Source: Atriophallophorus winterbourni
Taxonomy: Eukaryota; Platyhelminthes; Trematoda; Plagiorchiida; Microphallidae
Assembly (NCBI GenBank): GCA_013407085.1
Contig: JACCGJ010009904.1
Coordinates: 1 to 64,000 of the forward strand
Direction: 5' to 3'
Length of the DNA: 64,000 nt
This document shows positions 51,611-61,779 of this stretch, one piece after another. The position numbers were made by a program, and so were the translations under genes. Every line of letters starts with the position of its first letter. Position 1 is the first letter of the stretch. The notes under the pieces were generated by a model that saw only the letters and a program-made list of their open reading frames with translations, was not told where the DNA came from and did no database searches.

Positions 51611-54377
51611 TGGGACTACTCGTCTTAAAGCTCTTGGTACCCCGAGCAGAGATGCAATGATTTCTCCTGTGCTACATTTTGGCGAAGTAGAATCCTGCTA
51701 TGCCACTTTGTTCCCGAAATATTCTAAATTATTTCAATCATCATCGACTGCACTACCGGCGGTTACTACACCAGTAGAGCACCACATCGCCACCAGTGGT
51801 CCTCCAGTATACGGAAGACCGAGGCGATTACCGCCAGGGAAATTGCAGATTGCACGCAAAGAATTCCAGCACATGCTGCAATTAGGTATTGTACGGCCAT
51901 CTAGTAGCCCTTGGTCATCTCCTCTGCACATGGCACCCAAGAAAAACCCAAACGATTGGCGCCCCTGTGGTGATTACCGCAGGTTAAATAAAGCGACGGT
52001 ACCCGATAGGTACCCGATTCCGCATATTCAAGACCTGGCTGCCAATATCCATGGGTGTACCATTTTTAGCAAGGTAGACCTGGTTCGAGCGTATAACCAA
52101 ATACCGGTCGCGGAAGCGGACATCCCAAAGACGGCAGTCACAACACCGTTGGGAAATTACGAATTTGTCCGTATGCCGTTTGGTTTATGTAATGCCGCTC
52201 AAACCTTCCAGCGATTCATGGATCAGGTTTGCAGAGGTCTGGATTGCGCTTACGTATATCTCGACGATGTACTGATTGCTAGCGCATCCAAAGAGGACCA
52301 CATTCGCCACCTAAAGGCACTTTTTGATCGTTTGTCCAGTCATGGGATAACGATCAATGCGTCTAAGTGCAGTTTCGGCCAGACACAGATCGATTTCCTG
52401 GGTCATCAACTTTCAGCTTCGGGTATTCGGCCACTGGACGAAAACACTGACGCCATCCTTAACTTCCCAGAGCCAACAACGTTTAAGGAGTTTCGGCGTT
52501 TTCTGGGACTGGTAAACTTTTACCGCAGGTTCATCCCACTGTGCGCACGAATCTCCCAGCCCTTGAGTGATTTGCTCCATGGTAGTGCGAAGATATTACT
52601 ACTTTCGGAAGAAGCCAAATCGGCTCTCACTTTGTTAACATCCCACATAACAAACATCAAATGACATAGCCACTATAGGCCCGACGCCCCGTTGTCCTTA
52701 TTTACGGACTCATCTGCCGAAGCAGTGGGGGCAGTACTTCAACAATACGTTGTTGGGTCATGGTTCCCTATATCGTTCTTCTCTAAGCGGCTCCAGCCCG
52801 CAGAGACCCGATATAGCACGTTTGGTAGAGAGCTTTTGGCTATCTACCTCGGAATCAAACATTTTCGCCATTTCGTGAAGGGCAGACAGTTCGCAGTGTT
52901 TACTGATCATAAGCCCCTCATCCACTCGCTCAGCAAATCATCAGAGCGATATTCTCACAGAGAGACGCGGCACCTGGATTTTGTCAGTCAATTCACGACT
53001 GACATACAGCATATCGCAGGTGCCCAAAACCCGGTCGCGGATGCACTCTCTCGAATAAATGTAGTAGTGTTGCCTTCCTCCGTTGACCTCAGCGAGTTCG
53101 CCGCAGCGCAAGCTGCTGACACTGAAACAGCACAGCTCAGGGACTCCACTTCCCTTGACATTAGACTTTTACCCTTGCCTGACGTCTCGGGCGATATCCT
53201 GTGCGACGTTTCACAAACCACACCCCGACCACTGATTCCATCTGCATTCAGGCGGTGCGTTCTTGAGGGATTACACAATCTCTCCCATCCTGGCATTCGT
53301 GCCAGTGTTAAAATGATAACGGCTTGATTTATTTGGCCAAAAGCTAGTAAGGATATTTGAAGTTGGGCCAAAGCGTGTCGTGAATGCCAGCTCACGAAAA
53401 TCCATCGACACACCAAGAGTCCATTAGGAACTTTTGTCGAACCGGATGAGCGCTTCTCACACATACACGTAGACTTAGTCGGCCCATTGCCCCCTTCACG
53501 TGGCCACATATATATCCTCACGATAATCGACCGTTTCACCAGGTGGCCTGAGGCCATCCCACTTCACAACTGCTCTTCCGAGACAGTTGCACATGCCTTT
53601 TTCGAGCGTTGGGTGGCACAGTTCGGTTGTCCGGGTATTGTCACTACGGACCGAGGTTCCCATTTCGATGGTGCCTTTAGTAAATTGCTAGCTACTCTGG
53701 GTTGCCAACATCACCGAACTACAGCTTACCACCCCGCGGCGAATGGGATGGTCGAAAGGTTGCACAGGCAGCTTAAGGCGGCATTGATGCCGCATGGAGG
53801 CATTGACTGGACCGAAGTCCTACCGATCGTCCTCCTAGGTTTGAGGTCAACCTTTAAAACCCCTTTGCAGGCTACCGTAGCCGAACTGACATAGGGTCGC
53901 GCCGTCGCTCTACCTGGCGAGTATGTCGCCCCACATAAACAATCACTCTTCGCCTACGGCGATTACGTGGCGCGCTGGCGCCATTACATGGGTCGTTTTC
54001 GCCCATCACCCCCGCGGCTTCAGGCCAAATCATCACATGTCCCATAGGAGTTGGCTGATTGTCCACATGTTTTTCTCCGGAATGACTTGGTGAAGCATCC
54101 TCTTCACCCTCCTTATACTGGACCGTTCAGAGTAATTCGGCGGTCTCCCAAAACGGTCGTCATTAACCGTGTCGGCAAGCATGACACTGTCTCAATCGAC
54201 AGAGTCAAACCGGCTTTCATGGACGAGGAAGTTATCCCAAATGACCCAACGCCAACCCCGGCACCACTGGTCATTACCCCTCCCGTCCCTACAGCTAACC
54301 CAGAGCCGGCCACTACAGGAACTAAACGTGCCAAACGGCAACCCATTCGATTCGCAGATTTTGTTGTAGATAGTTAA
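51561..54377 (+). pseudogene. Gypsy pol: RT, RNase H, integrase (in-frame stops)
   Basis: One frame with stops at 52,662, 53,325, 53,358, 53,892 and 54,048. [77 protein letters not shown] and [11 protein letters not shown] (YLDD). RNase H: LSLFTDSSAEAVGAVLQQ and FAVFTDHKPL. Integrase: LSHPGIRASVKMI, then CRECQ (HHCC finger), HIHVDLVGP (first Asp), TTDRGSHFDG (second Asp) and TAYHPAANGMVERLHRQLKA (Glu). The end, GPFRVIRRSPKTVVINRVGK, is the usual gypsy C-terminal region. Apart from stops all catalytic residues are present. Confidence 0.93.
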
Positions 54378-55098
54378 TACTCTCATATCTATCGGCATAC
54401 ACGCGTGCATTATTTGGTACCTCATTCTAATCACTCGGTCGTGGTCCAAAACCCATGCACCAGGGAGTTTTCTCTTTTCTTTTTTCCCTCAGGTACGCAC
54501 CCACCCACCGCTGATGCCACCGAATCGCGCACCCTTCCTGGTCCACCTACGCTTGCCCGCCAACTCACCCGGTAGCCTAACCACCAACAAGAGCACAATT
54601 GTTCCAACACGCCTGTCACGTCACACAAGGTCCTTACCAGCCCAGATTGACGCGCCATCCGATTCTCCTGGCGCGGCCATTTACCATCCTTCTTCGGGAC
54701 ACAGGAAATTCTGAGCAGGGACTGTGTTTTCGAAGCTTCTGGTTCTTGTTGTCAAGCCTACGAATGCGCCTGCTTCTGCTCAAATTGGGTTCATACTAAG
54801 ACCACGCCAAACGGGAAAATCCCGCTAGCAGCTGTTCACTCCATGTGAGGCGGCTCGGCAGTACGTTCACTCACATGTGAGACGCTACTTGGCTTAGTCC
54901 TGATCGGTTCACCGTACATCCTACTCTCGAACCACCGATGATCGACCCACGCAGACCGAGCGCCCTGGCTGACTTCTATGTGACTGGTTGCTGAGAGACT
55001 ACGTTCCTGCCCGGGATAAGCTGACACCCGCATGCGCCACGCTACTGGCAACTCCCGATCAGAAGTCCTCGCTGACCAGATTTCTTGGAGGGGGACTG
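54378..55098 (+). other. Gypsy 3' untranslated region and polypurine tract
   Basis: No further gypsy domain is seen after the stop at 54,378. Just before the LTR lies GGAGGGGGA (about 55,087-55,095), a good polypurine tract for plus-strand priming. The frames in between have no motif. Confidence 0.6.
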
Positions 55099-55374
55099 TG
55101 TAACACCGCTTGTTTTGCCTCATCAAAACATTGACCTTGACAATAATTAACTTCTGTTTCGTTCGTGCGTGCATCGTAATCGCTCTGTACACGTTTTTGG
55201 CTACCGCTATATATCTTCCAGTCAACATGCCTTTTCTCCAACGTTTTTGGGGATATTATTGTAGTAACCTGGTCTACTACACGCTCAGACTGCAAGAGAA
55301 ATTAAACTTAAAGTGGTCTTGGAGAGTAGCTTGACTCACCTTTCGCACCCTTCCACGCGCCAACACGGTGAACA
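55099..55374 (+). repeat. Gypsy 3' LTR (276 bp, end inferred)
   Basis: It starts TGTAACACCGC after the polypurine tract, identical to 44,640-44,677. A TATATAT at about 55,206 could be the TATA box. The end is placed at GTGAACA, followed by CGCT (55,375-55,378), the same four bases that precede the 5' LTR. An alternative end is TTATACA at about 55,430, but the four-base TSD supports 55,374. Confidence 0.6.
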
Positions 55375-55378
55375 CGCT

Positions 55379-55548
55379 TTAGTGGCGTATCTGTGCGCAT
55401 ACCAACCTTACGGAGCCAATTTATTATACAACTCCGTTCGAGTGACTTACGCGTTCGGCTTCGCGTACATAGGGTTCATCCTGATTAAGCACCAGGATGT
55501 TACGAGATTTGTAGTTCATAGTTGTTCTCCGAGCTGGTATGATTGATT
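55379..55548 (-). pseudogene. Possible continuation of CR1-C ORF1
   Basis: The minus strand reads SRNILVLNQDEPYVREAERV, then SHSNGVV and two stops. CR1-D ORF1 has RNVLVFNRAEPFIKESRSRK at the matching place. If the gypsy element inserted in CR1-C, the 5' part of CR1-C should be exactly here, on this strand. The stretch is short and the match partial, so this is a plausible but unproven join. Confidence 0.42.
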
Positions 55549-55602
55549 GCGGACGTTTCGTCATCAAACTAGATGACATCATCAGCGAAACTTCTTTCGA
55601 AG
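55549..55602 (-). ncRNA. Hammerhead-ribozyme-like motif
   Basis: The minus strand contains CTGATGA (55,579-55,585), an extra T, then GTCATC, the loop TAGTTT, GATGAC (six-pair stem II), and GAAAC (55,555-55,559). Upstream, CGAAA-GAAG-TTTCG forms a closed stem I beside CTGATGA. CTGATGA, stem II and GAAA are the conserved hammerhead core. Against function: one extra base before stem II, and no good stem III or GUC-type cleavage site. Flatworm PLEs and satellites are known to carry hammerheads. Probably a decayed copy. Confidence 0.5.
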
Positions 55603-55880
55603 TAACTGGGCGGTGGGCATCATTCGAATTTATCTGCTGCGTTTCGACTTCATCTACTGTGATTGGCTAGAATCCTTGCATGTATCCGTTGGCGTGTTCT
55701 TATTGGTCCGTAGATCCCATCCACTTGAATGCGTTCATTGATTGATTGTGGTGTCGAATACCACGCTTCGAAGAACTCTCGAACATGACGGGTTATGCCT
55801 TTGGCGACAGAGCGACCTTCTGACGACTGACTTGGCAACAACACAACCATAAATCGGCGAAGCAACTAACAGAATAGCTG
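55603..55880. other. Unassigned stretch
   Basis: No recognisable gene between the ribozyme-like motif and the CR1 remnant. The frame at 55,650-55,865 minus has no motif. Confidence 0.3.
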
Positions 55881-56460
55881 TTGCTCAGGAAGTGAAGGAT
55901 CTCGCTATTATTATTACAGGAGATTTTAAGTGGTCTACTTAATGTGCCGAAGCAGCAAACAAGGATCGAATAGAATTGTTCAGACTGCATTCAGCGTTAT
56001 CATGCCGAAAACTTCTATATTCATTCCTATATACGAGGTATGCGAATTGGTATACAGTTTGCAATCCTGTGCACCGCACTTGAAAATAATATCGCATGTC
56101 TCGAAAGGGTCCACTGCCATGTGACTAGGGAAATTGATGGTCAGTCAGGTAAAACATATTAGGCAAGAATCAAGGACATAGATCTATTCTCACTAAATAG
56201 ACGGTGGCTGCGAGGCGATCTAATAAAAGTCTTTGGGATTCTAAAGGGTTTCACAGGTAATAATATTACTGAAACTTGTCCGGAAAACACATGCAAGGGT
56301 TAATTCAGAGAAGCTTATTAATTGTAAACCCATTCTGCTTGTGTGTGATCCTTTATTAGCAACCGTGTCCAACCACTGAAATAATCTCGTAAATGGTTTA
56401 ATAAACCTCGCTAACGTACCAAGCTTTAAAAGGAAATAGACGCTAAATGGTCTACTCTAT
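55881..56460 (+). pseudogene. Decayed CR1 RT C-terminal fragment
   Basis: Read across frames: DLAIIITGDFKWST, CAEAANKDRIELFRLHSALS, then LQSCAPHLKIISHVSKGST-like and RRWLRGDLIKVFGILKGFTG. This follows the CR1 order (DLGxxVxxDFKW, QCAxAAxxARxxLFRLRS, HLEYCxQxxxPxL, RRLRGDLIxxFKIL). Phrases such as CAEAANKARRELLRLR are closest to CR1-G. It is strongly decayed, with many stops, and no palm sequence is left. Confidence 0.72.
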
Positions 56461-56509
56461 ATCGAAACATTTTCAAATAAAAAACATAAAAAACATTTAT
56501 TGTATCATT

Positions 56510-56610
56510 TTCTCTCTCATATTTGTCTAGGCATAGGCCACCTGACAGCATATTAGCTCACGTGAAGTATATGACTCTACAGCACTTTGCTAGTAATTTC
56601 ATGCATCATA
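56510..56610 (-). repeat. SINE-like repeat, partial copy
   Basis: TCTCATATTTGTCTAGGCAT, then GGCCACCTGACAGCATATTA, CTCACGTGAAG and GCACTTTGCTAGTAATTTCA TG-type sequence repeat the landmarks of the family on the minus strand. The other half is missing, as in the 35.5 and 59.3 kb copies. Confidence 0.62.
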
Positions 56611-57555
56611 CATTGTTCCCGCATATTATTGCAGTGTTTCCTGAATCGATTACCTTTAACTGTGCTGGGGAATAGAACACCTACCCTTCTTTTCAGATAT
56701 CTGGAAACAAGAATTTGTGAACCTCAAGAACTGTATATTGAAATTAGAATTACCGGGTGGTCAACCGCATACCGTCGAAGAAAATTTAGGCGTGTGATTG
56801 ACTTTGATCCGCCTTCAGCCCTGTGGAACTTGAAATTGAACTACATCCTCCGGAATAATGAGATCTGAAGCCGCGTGCGTTCAATCTGGTGTAGTGTAAG
56901 GTTGCCTAAGTTCTAGACATATCTCATCAATGCACGTGACTTATATCATTTTTGCCTATACTTTTTTTTACCTCATTTAGTATCCTATTGCCCCCCTTGA
57001 ACTTCAAAGAATAATTATCCTCACTTTCATAATTCAATATCTGTTGTAAACACATTTACCATACAAAATCTCTAATCATCCAAAACTACTTTTACGATTA
57101 TGGATTTAAAACTGTGCATAATTGTCAGGTTGATTATCATTCCATAACTGTGCTTCACTGTTTTTTGCAAAATGTTTTCGGAAGAATTCTCGCCTTGCTG
57201 GTGAAGTGAATGTTTCTTCCTTTTTCTGTAAATCTAACTGAGAACCGGTAGTTTTACCGACTTCAAGATTTTACCAGCGACGTCCAAAATCAGCATGTCC
57301 ATTAACGTAACGGATTCAATGCAATCGGCAAACTCATCTTGCCTCTAGTGCCCTAAAAGATCTGGAAATTTATCCTTTTACTCAAGTGCCGTAGCTCTGC
57401 CCGGTGCCAAATAAACCTAAACCCAGCCGAGCCCGTTCCTTCTGTTCCTATTTTAAAATACCCACAAATATACTTAAAAGAACTTCAACCATTATAATGA
57501 TGCTGTTTAATCATTTTTCTACGGCATAACTATATAATCTTTTGCTTTATTTTCT
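56611..57555. other. Unassigned stretch
   Basis: About 0.95 kb without recognisable coding or repeats, except that 57,180-57,330 (GAAGAATTCTCGCCTTGCTGGTGAAG) looks like decayed CR1 3' UTR of the type near 50,400. Confidence 0.3.
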
Positions 57556-58880
57556 TCAGTTCAGTTCAGTTGCACAAGACAGTAAGTGGCTAACAAGCCA
57601 ATCGAGCGTGCAGAATTTCTTTCGGTAGAAAGCTGCAAAGAAGCAACCACCACTGCCAAAGCGTTATTTTGTAATGTAATATGGATATCCAAGACGATCG
57701 CGACGCCAAAGGACTATCCGGGTTGTATTTAGGAAGCACCTCGTTATGAATAATGCTGGAAAAATAAAAATAAATTTCTCTTCACCAGTACAGTGAGAGG
57801 TAAGTTAAAGATTTGTGTATTTAAAAAAACATAACTCTAGCATTTACTTTTTTTATCAGACAACGCTTAAAAATTGAGAAACTACCTAATCTTGCATAGA
57901 AATTAGGGGGAGAATTCAGGAAAAAGCTCACCGCAGATGCAGTCCAACCCCTGCTCAAAACTCGCGACAAAACTGCAGGATATAAGTTCTTCCGGAAGCC
58001 GGTTCCAGAAATATACCCATCTGAGGCTGAAAACGTTTTTGCGGGAGTCTAGTCTACATCGCTCCTCAGCAAGTTTAAGTGAATGTCCGCGGGTGCCCAG
58101 CTCGGGGCTTAAGGCAAAATTGTCGTTGATTATAACGCCACTCAACCCCTCCAACATCTTGAAGGTTTCAATTAAGTCACCTCTCAAAAGACGGTGCGTA
58201 AGTGATAAAAGCCATGGGGACTTCGCTGACCATCAATCATGCGAGTCGCTGTACGATTTCGAGTCAAACGATATCCTTCTTGTAGTAAGGGCACCACGCC
58301 TGGACACTATTATAAATGGTGCCTTGTAAAGAGGCAGGAATACATCGGGTGTTCTACTGGGTAAAACAGATCTCAGCCGAAAAAGAACTTTGCGAGCACG
58401 TTGAGCTGCAGCGGCGCATTGGTCCTCCCATTTGAAGTCAGTCCTTACTAGCACTCCCAAATCCTTAACACGCTGTGTGGCGTCAACAGTGAGAGAATTA
58501 CCCACTAACCTGGACTGAAATCGTATCAAACAGCGCTGACAAGAGTTGGCTCTTATTAAGGTTCAGTGGGAGCTCCCACTGGTATGACCAGTTTATGACC
58601 CGCTCAAGATCGTGCATCAAGGTATCTTCATTCGTTGATCCGATGAATTTCACATCATCCGCGAAAATGAAGCACGAGCACTCCATTGCAGAGGACAACT
58701 CATCGATGAAAAATTAGGAATAGAAGGGGACCTAGTACCGACCCTTGGGGTACACCACTAATCACGTCGGTTTGATTCTACAGCGTAGCTCCTACCAGAA
58801 CTCTGAATGTCCTACCTATATGGAAGGCCTTTATCCAAGCAAGTAGAATACCCCGTATGCCTTTTGCTGCTAGCTTAATC
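57556..58880 (-). mobile_element. CR1 retrotransposon F, 5'-truncated
   Basis: A minus-strand copy of the CR1-E subfamily, from EIKLAAKGIRG (58,870) to a tail of three TTCAG units at 57,556-57,570. Over the shared part the sequence follows CR1-E closely (FADDVKFIGSTNEDTLMHDL, VINWSYQWELPLNLNKSQLL). Motif B is intact as SGVPQGSVLGPLLFLIF, but stops follow at about 58,710. At least three frame breaks are needed. Confidence 0.88.
57903..58187 (-). pseudogene. CR1-F C-terminal region
   Basis: RGDLIETFKMLEGLSGVIIN, ALSPELGTRGHSLKLAEERC and NVFSLRWVYFWNRLPEELIS match CR1-E's C-terminus nearly residue for residue. The frame ends at the regular stop. Upstream, the RLATRMI segment and thumb (58,233-58,529: DLGVLVRTDFKWEDQCAAAA) lie in another frame, and the palm (58,498-58,880) in a third. 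Confidence 0.85.
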
Positions 58881-59120
58881 TCATTTGTTCTTCTCGTCGT
58901 ATCGCACTCTTCTTATTCTATCGTTTTGAAACTTGATCTGATTGAAGTCTCATTATTAATAAATATTTTTGAACAGTTTCCTACAAATGTTGACTACAGC
59001 TCACATAATGAATTTCTGTAAAAAATGATTGATGGCCGTTTACCGTCATTATTTAAACGAACGTAACAATTGACCTGCACAAGTGATGTTAAAAATTTAT
59101 CGAAAATTGTACATATTGGG
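58881..59120. other. Unassigned stretch
   Basis: Short AT-rich spacer between CR1-F and the tail of CR1-G; nothing recognised. Confidence 0.3.
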
Positions 59121-59346
59121 GTTCAGGTTGCACAGTGCTAAATGTGGCTAAAAGCCAATCATGCGCCTAGATTTTCCTCGACGGTATGCGGTTGAGCAAC
59201 CGGCACTTCGATATCGAGTATAAAGTTCGTATTTTTAACACGTTATTCTTTCCGAATATCTAAAAAGAAAGGTAGGGTTTCTGTTCACCAACGAGGTGAG
59301 AGGTCAGCTATTCAGGAAACAATGCAATAATATGCGTGAACAATGT

Positions 59347-59455
59347 TTGATGTATGAAATCACTAGCCTAATCGAGGCAAAGTGAAGGAGTCATGAACTG
59401 TCTGTTGGCTAATTATCTGTCAGGTTGCCGAGGTCTAGACGGATATGATAAAAAA
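59347..59455 (+). repeat. SINE-like repeat, partial copy in CR1-G 3' UTR
   Basis: TGATGTATGAAATCACTAGC, then TCTGTCAGGTTGCCGAGGTCTAGACGG-type sequence and an A-rich end. It stops at the same internal point (after CTAGAC) as the 35.5 kb copy. Confidence 0.62.
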
Positions 59456-60080
59456 TATAAAAAACACGTTTTTCGTTTTTATTAGACAATGTGCAGAAAT
59501 ATGATGGACCATTTACCGTCTAATTCCCCTTCAAAGCTCAACTCATTTGGGAGGCTTAATATACAATAGAATTTCCCCTTGTAGCTGCTTTAAAGGCAAG
59601 TTTAAGGATTTCAGTAATATTATCACCCGTAAGACCATTTAGAGTCTTGAAGGCTTCTATTAGGTCACCTCGCAGCCGCCCTTTCTTTAATGAGAACAAA
59701 CCGAGGTCCTGCAGTCTTGCCCCCTAGTCGCAAGGCACTGGACACTTTTAAGACATGCTGTATCTTTTTTATATACGGTGCCCAGGATTTAACGCAGTAT
59801 TCCAAGTGAGGCCGCACGACTAATTTGAATAAGGGAATAAAGATTGAAGGTTTTCGAATAGATGACGCTAAGCGAAGTCTGAGCAATTCTCTGCAAGCCT
59901 TGTTTGCAGCTTCGGCACATTGAGTAGCCCACTTGAAATCACCTGTTATAGTAATACCGAGATCCTTAATTTTCTGATCAGCCGCTATTCTGATAGTTCC
60001 TTTGCCGACTTCTAGTTGCGTTGTCGCTAAATCAGTCGTCAGCTCTTCCCCAAGTTTAGTGGCAAGTCCCAGGTCTTTGT

Positions 60081-60856
60081 CTACTCGATTACTTTTTCTA
60101 AATCAGACATAAGCGTATCTCTAATGTCGGTTCCCAGGATCCTTAAATCATCAGCAAACCGGAAGCAGCGTGAACTCAAGCAGGCTAACAGTTCGTTTAC
60201 AAAAATTAGAAAAAGTAGTAAACCAATCACCGAGCCTTTAGGCACTCCGCTGAGAATCACTGATTCTTTCGACCACAACCCTGCAATTCTAACGTTGTTG
60301 GTGCGATTAGTTAGGAAGCTGTTTAACCATCCATGTGGTTCACCTGCCAAATATTTACATACTTGGTGCCGAATGATTTTTTACAAGCACTTGCAAAGAA
60401 TGCATGTCAGGCTTAGTGGCTTGTAGTTGCGTACACCCGAAATGGAACCCATTTTGTATATGGCTACTACCGCTGCTCGTTTCCAATCATCCGTTAGTAT
60501 ACCTTGGAGTAAGGTAGCTTTTAAAAGATTTCTGATTGCAAGGCTAACTACATTCGCGAGCGGTTGGAGAATAGCCAGATGTATATCGCCGGGGGCAGAC
60601 GACCTAATTTTATCCAGCTGTGACAGAACTGTGGTAACAATTTCCTGATTAACCTCCACCGAGCTGAAGATATGTTCTCTGCACTCGTCAGTTTCTAAGC
60701 AGTTACCTGAATCGCGCCGATAAACACTGCAGAAGAATGAATGCAACGCATCGGCTTTTTCCTGTGCTGTCAAAGCCGTGTTTCCATCATCCAGCACTAA
60801 CGTAACTATTTCTTCTCCTAAAGATCGCTTGGACTGAACATAACCATAAAAAGCTT
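60081..60856 (-). pseudogene. CR1-G linker, RT start and palm
   Basis: Frame 60,381-60,902 holds SQAFYGYVQSKRSLGEEIVT, EKADALHSFFCSVYRRDSGN, SAPGDIHLAILQPLANVVSL, LTDDWKRAAVVAIYKMGSIS and VRNYKPLSLTCILCKCL, which are the linker and RT fingers. Frame 60,081-60,350 has VILSGVPKGSVIGLLLFLIF (motif B) and CFRFADDLRILG (motif C). HGF and motif A, which should lie between the two frames, are deleted. The outermost residues of the first frame, MLKGKEEFQTTLN, are BEL LTR sequence, not CR1. Confidence 0.85.
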
Positions 60857-61711
60857 GTGAAAGGTTCAAAGTAGTTTGAAATTCTTCCTTTCCCTTTAAC
60901 ATTTCTTTTATTTTGAACCTAGTTACAAAACATGAATTTTGTGAAATAGATTTTGCTTGTGTTTAATTTTCCTACAGTATTTTGATATAAAACTTTTCTT
61001 TTTGAAATCATTTCTGTTATTGTAAATCTTTTCTTTACACGACTTCGGTCAAATGTTTGTTTTAATTTATTGTTTCTTCCATTGTCGGTCATTGTTGCGG
61101 AATTTGGTTGCCATTTTGGGCTTCAGTATTTTGCTTGAATTTGGACGCTATTTTGAGTGTCATTTTTGCTTGTCACAGAAAGTTTGGACGACATTTTGGT
61201 AAATCGATTCTTCTTATTTTTATATCAGGTCGTCTCTTGTTTGAATTGAATTTGAGTCTGGAGTATTTGACTCCATTGTTGCTGTGACGTTCCTATACAA
61301 TTAAGGTTTGTATAGTTATTTTTGTTGTAATTGTTGTTAGTTACAGTACCGTAGAATATCCCAATCGTTGTTTTGAATTTATCGAAATAAGAAACGGGCG
61401 GACTACGCGTAACGCACGTCACAGACAATACAGTACTGAATTTTGGGAGTACTTAATTTGGAATTTGATTCTTCTCGAACTTGGCGAGAAGTACTTAATT
61501 CGTGGATTGCATCAATTCGATTTCTGTGCTCAAGTTGGATCGTTTCATTTGGATTCGCATCACAACTTGTCTTCTGACTGATACAGTATTTGTCTCAACC
61601 GGAGAAAATACGCATTTTGGTTTGTTCAATTGAAGCTATATTGAGCAAAATTGGCGAAAAACTCCCCGATCGTCGTGACATTGAAGATTTGATAGTCAAT
61701 CCCTGTTCACA
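60857..61711 (+). repeat. BEL/Pao 5' LTR (end inferred)
   Basis: It starts TGTGAAAGGTTCAAAGTAGT and matches the 64 visible bases of the 3' LTR at 63,937, apart from a small indel and one substitution. The end is placed at TTCACA, just before TTTGGTGACGTCCCC, a plausible primer-binding site. That makes 855 bp, but the end needs the complete 3' LTR to be confirmed. Pyrimidine-rich TTTT(G/C) stretches are frequent inside it. Confidence 0.65.
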
Positions 61712-61779
61712 ACTTTGGTGACGTCCCCTTTTTATTTATTTATTGTCGTTTTGGAACATTGTTGTATATTTCATCTAGT

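Larger units (their letters stand above)
59121..60856 (-). mobile_element. CR1 retrotransposon G, cut by the BEL element
   Basis: Minus strand: 3' tail GTTCAGGTTGCACA at 59,121, C-terminus (about 59,640-59,900), palm (60,081-60,350), and RT start with linker (60,381-60,856). Homology ends at LSQAFYGYVQSKR, cut by the BEL LTR at about 60,857. The remaining 5' part should lie beyond 64,000. A SINE-like piece sits in its 3' UTR at 59,347-59,455. Confidence 0.87.

Noticed and set aside
54836..55228. A 130-residue minus-strand frame ending in MRQNKRCY-like sequence
   Set aside because: It lies across the gypsy 3' UTR and LTR; the same peptide at 44,640 comes from the LTR too.
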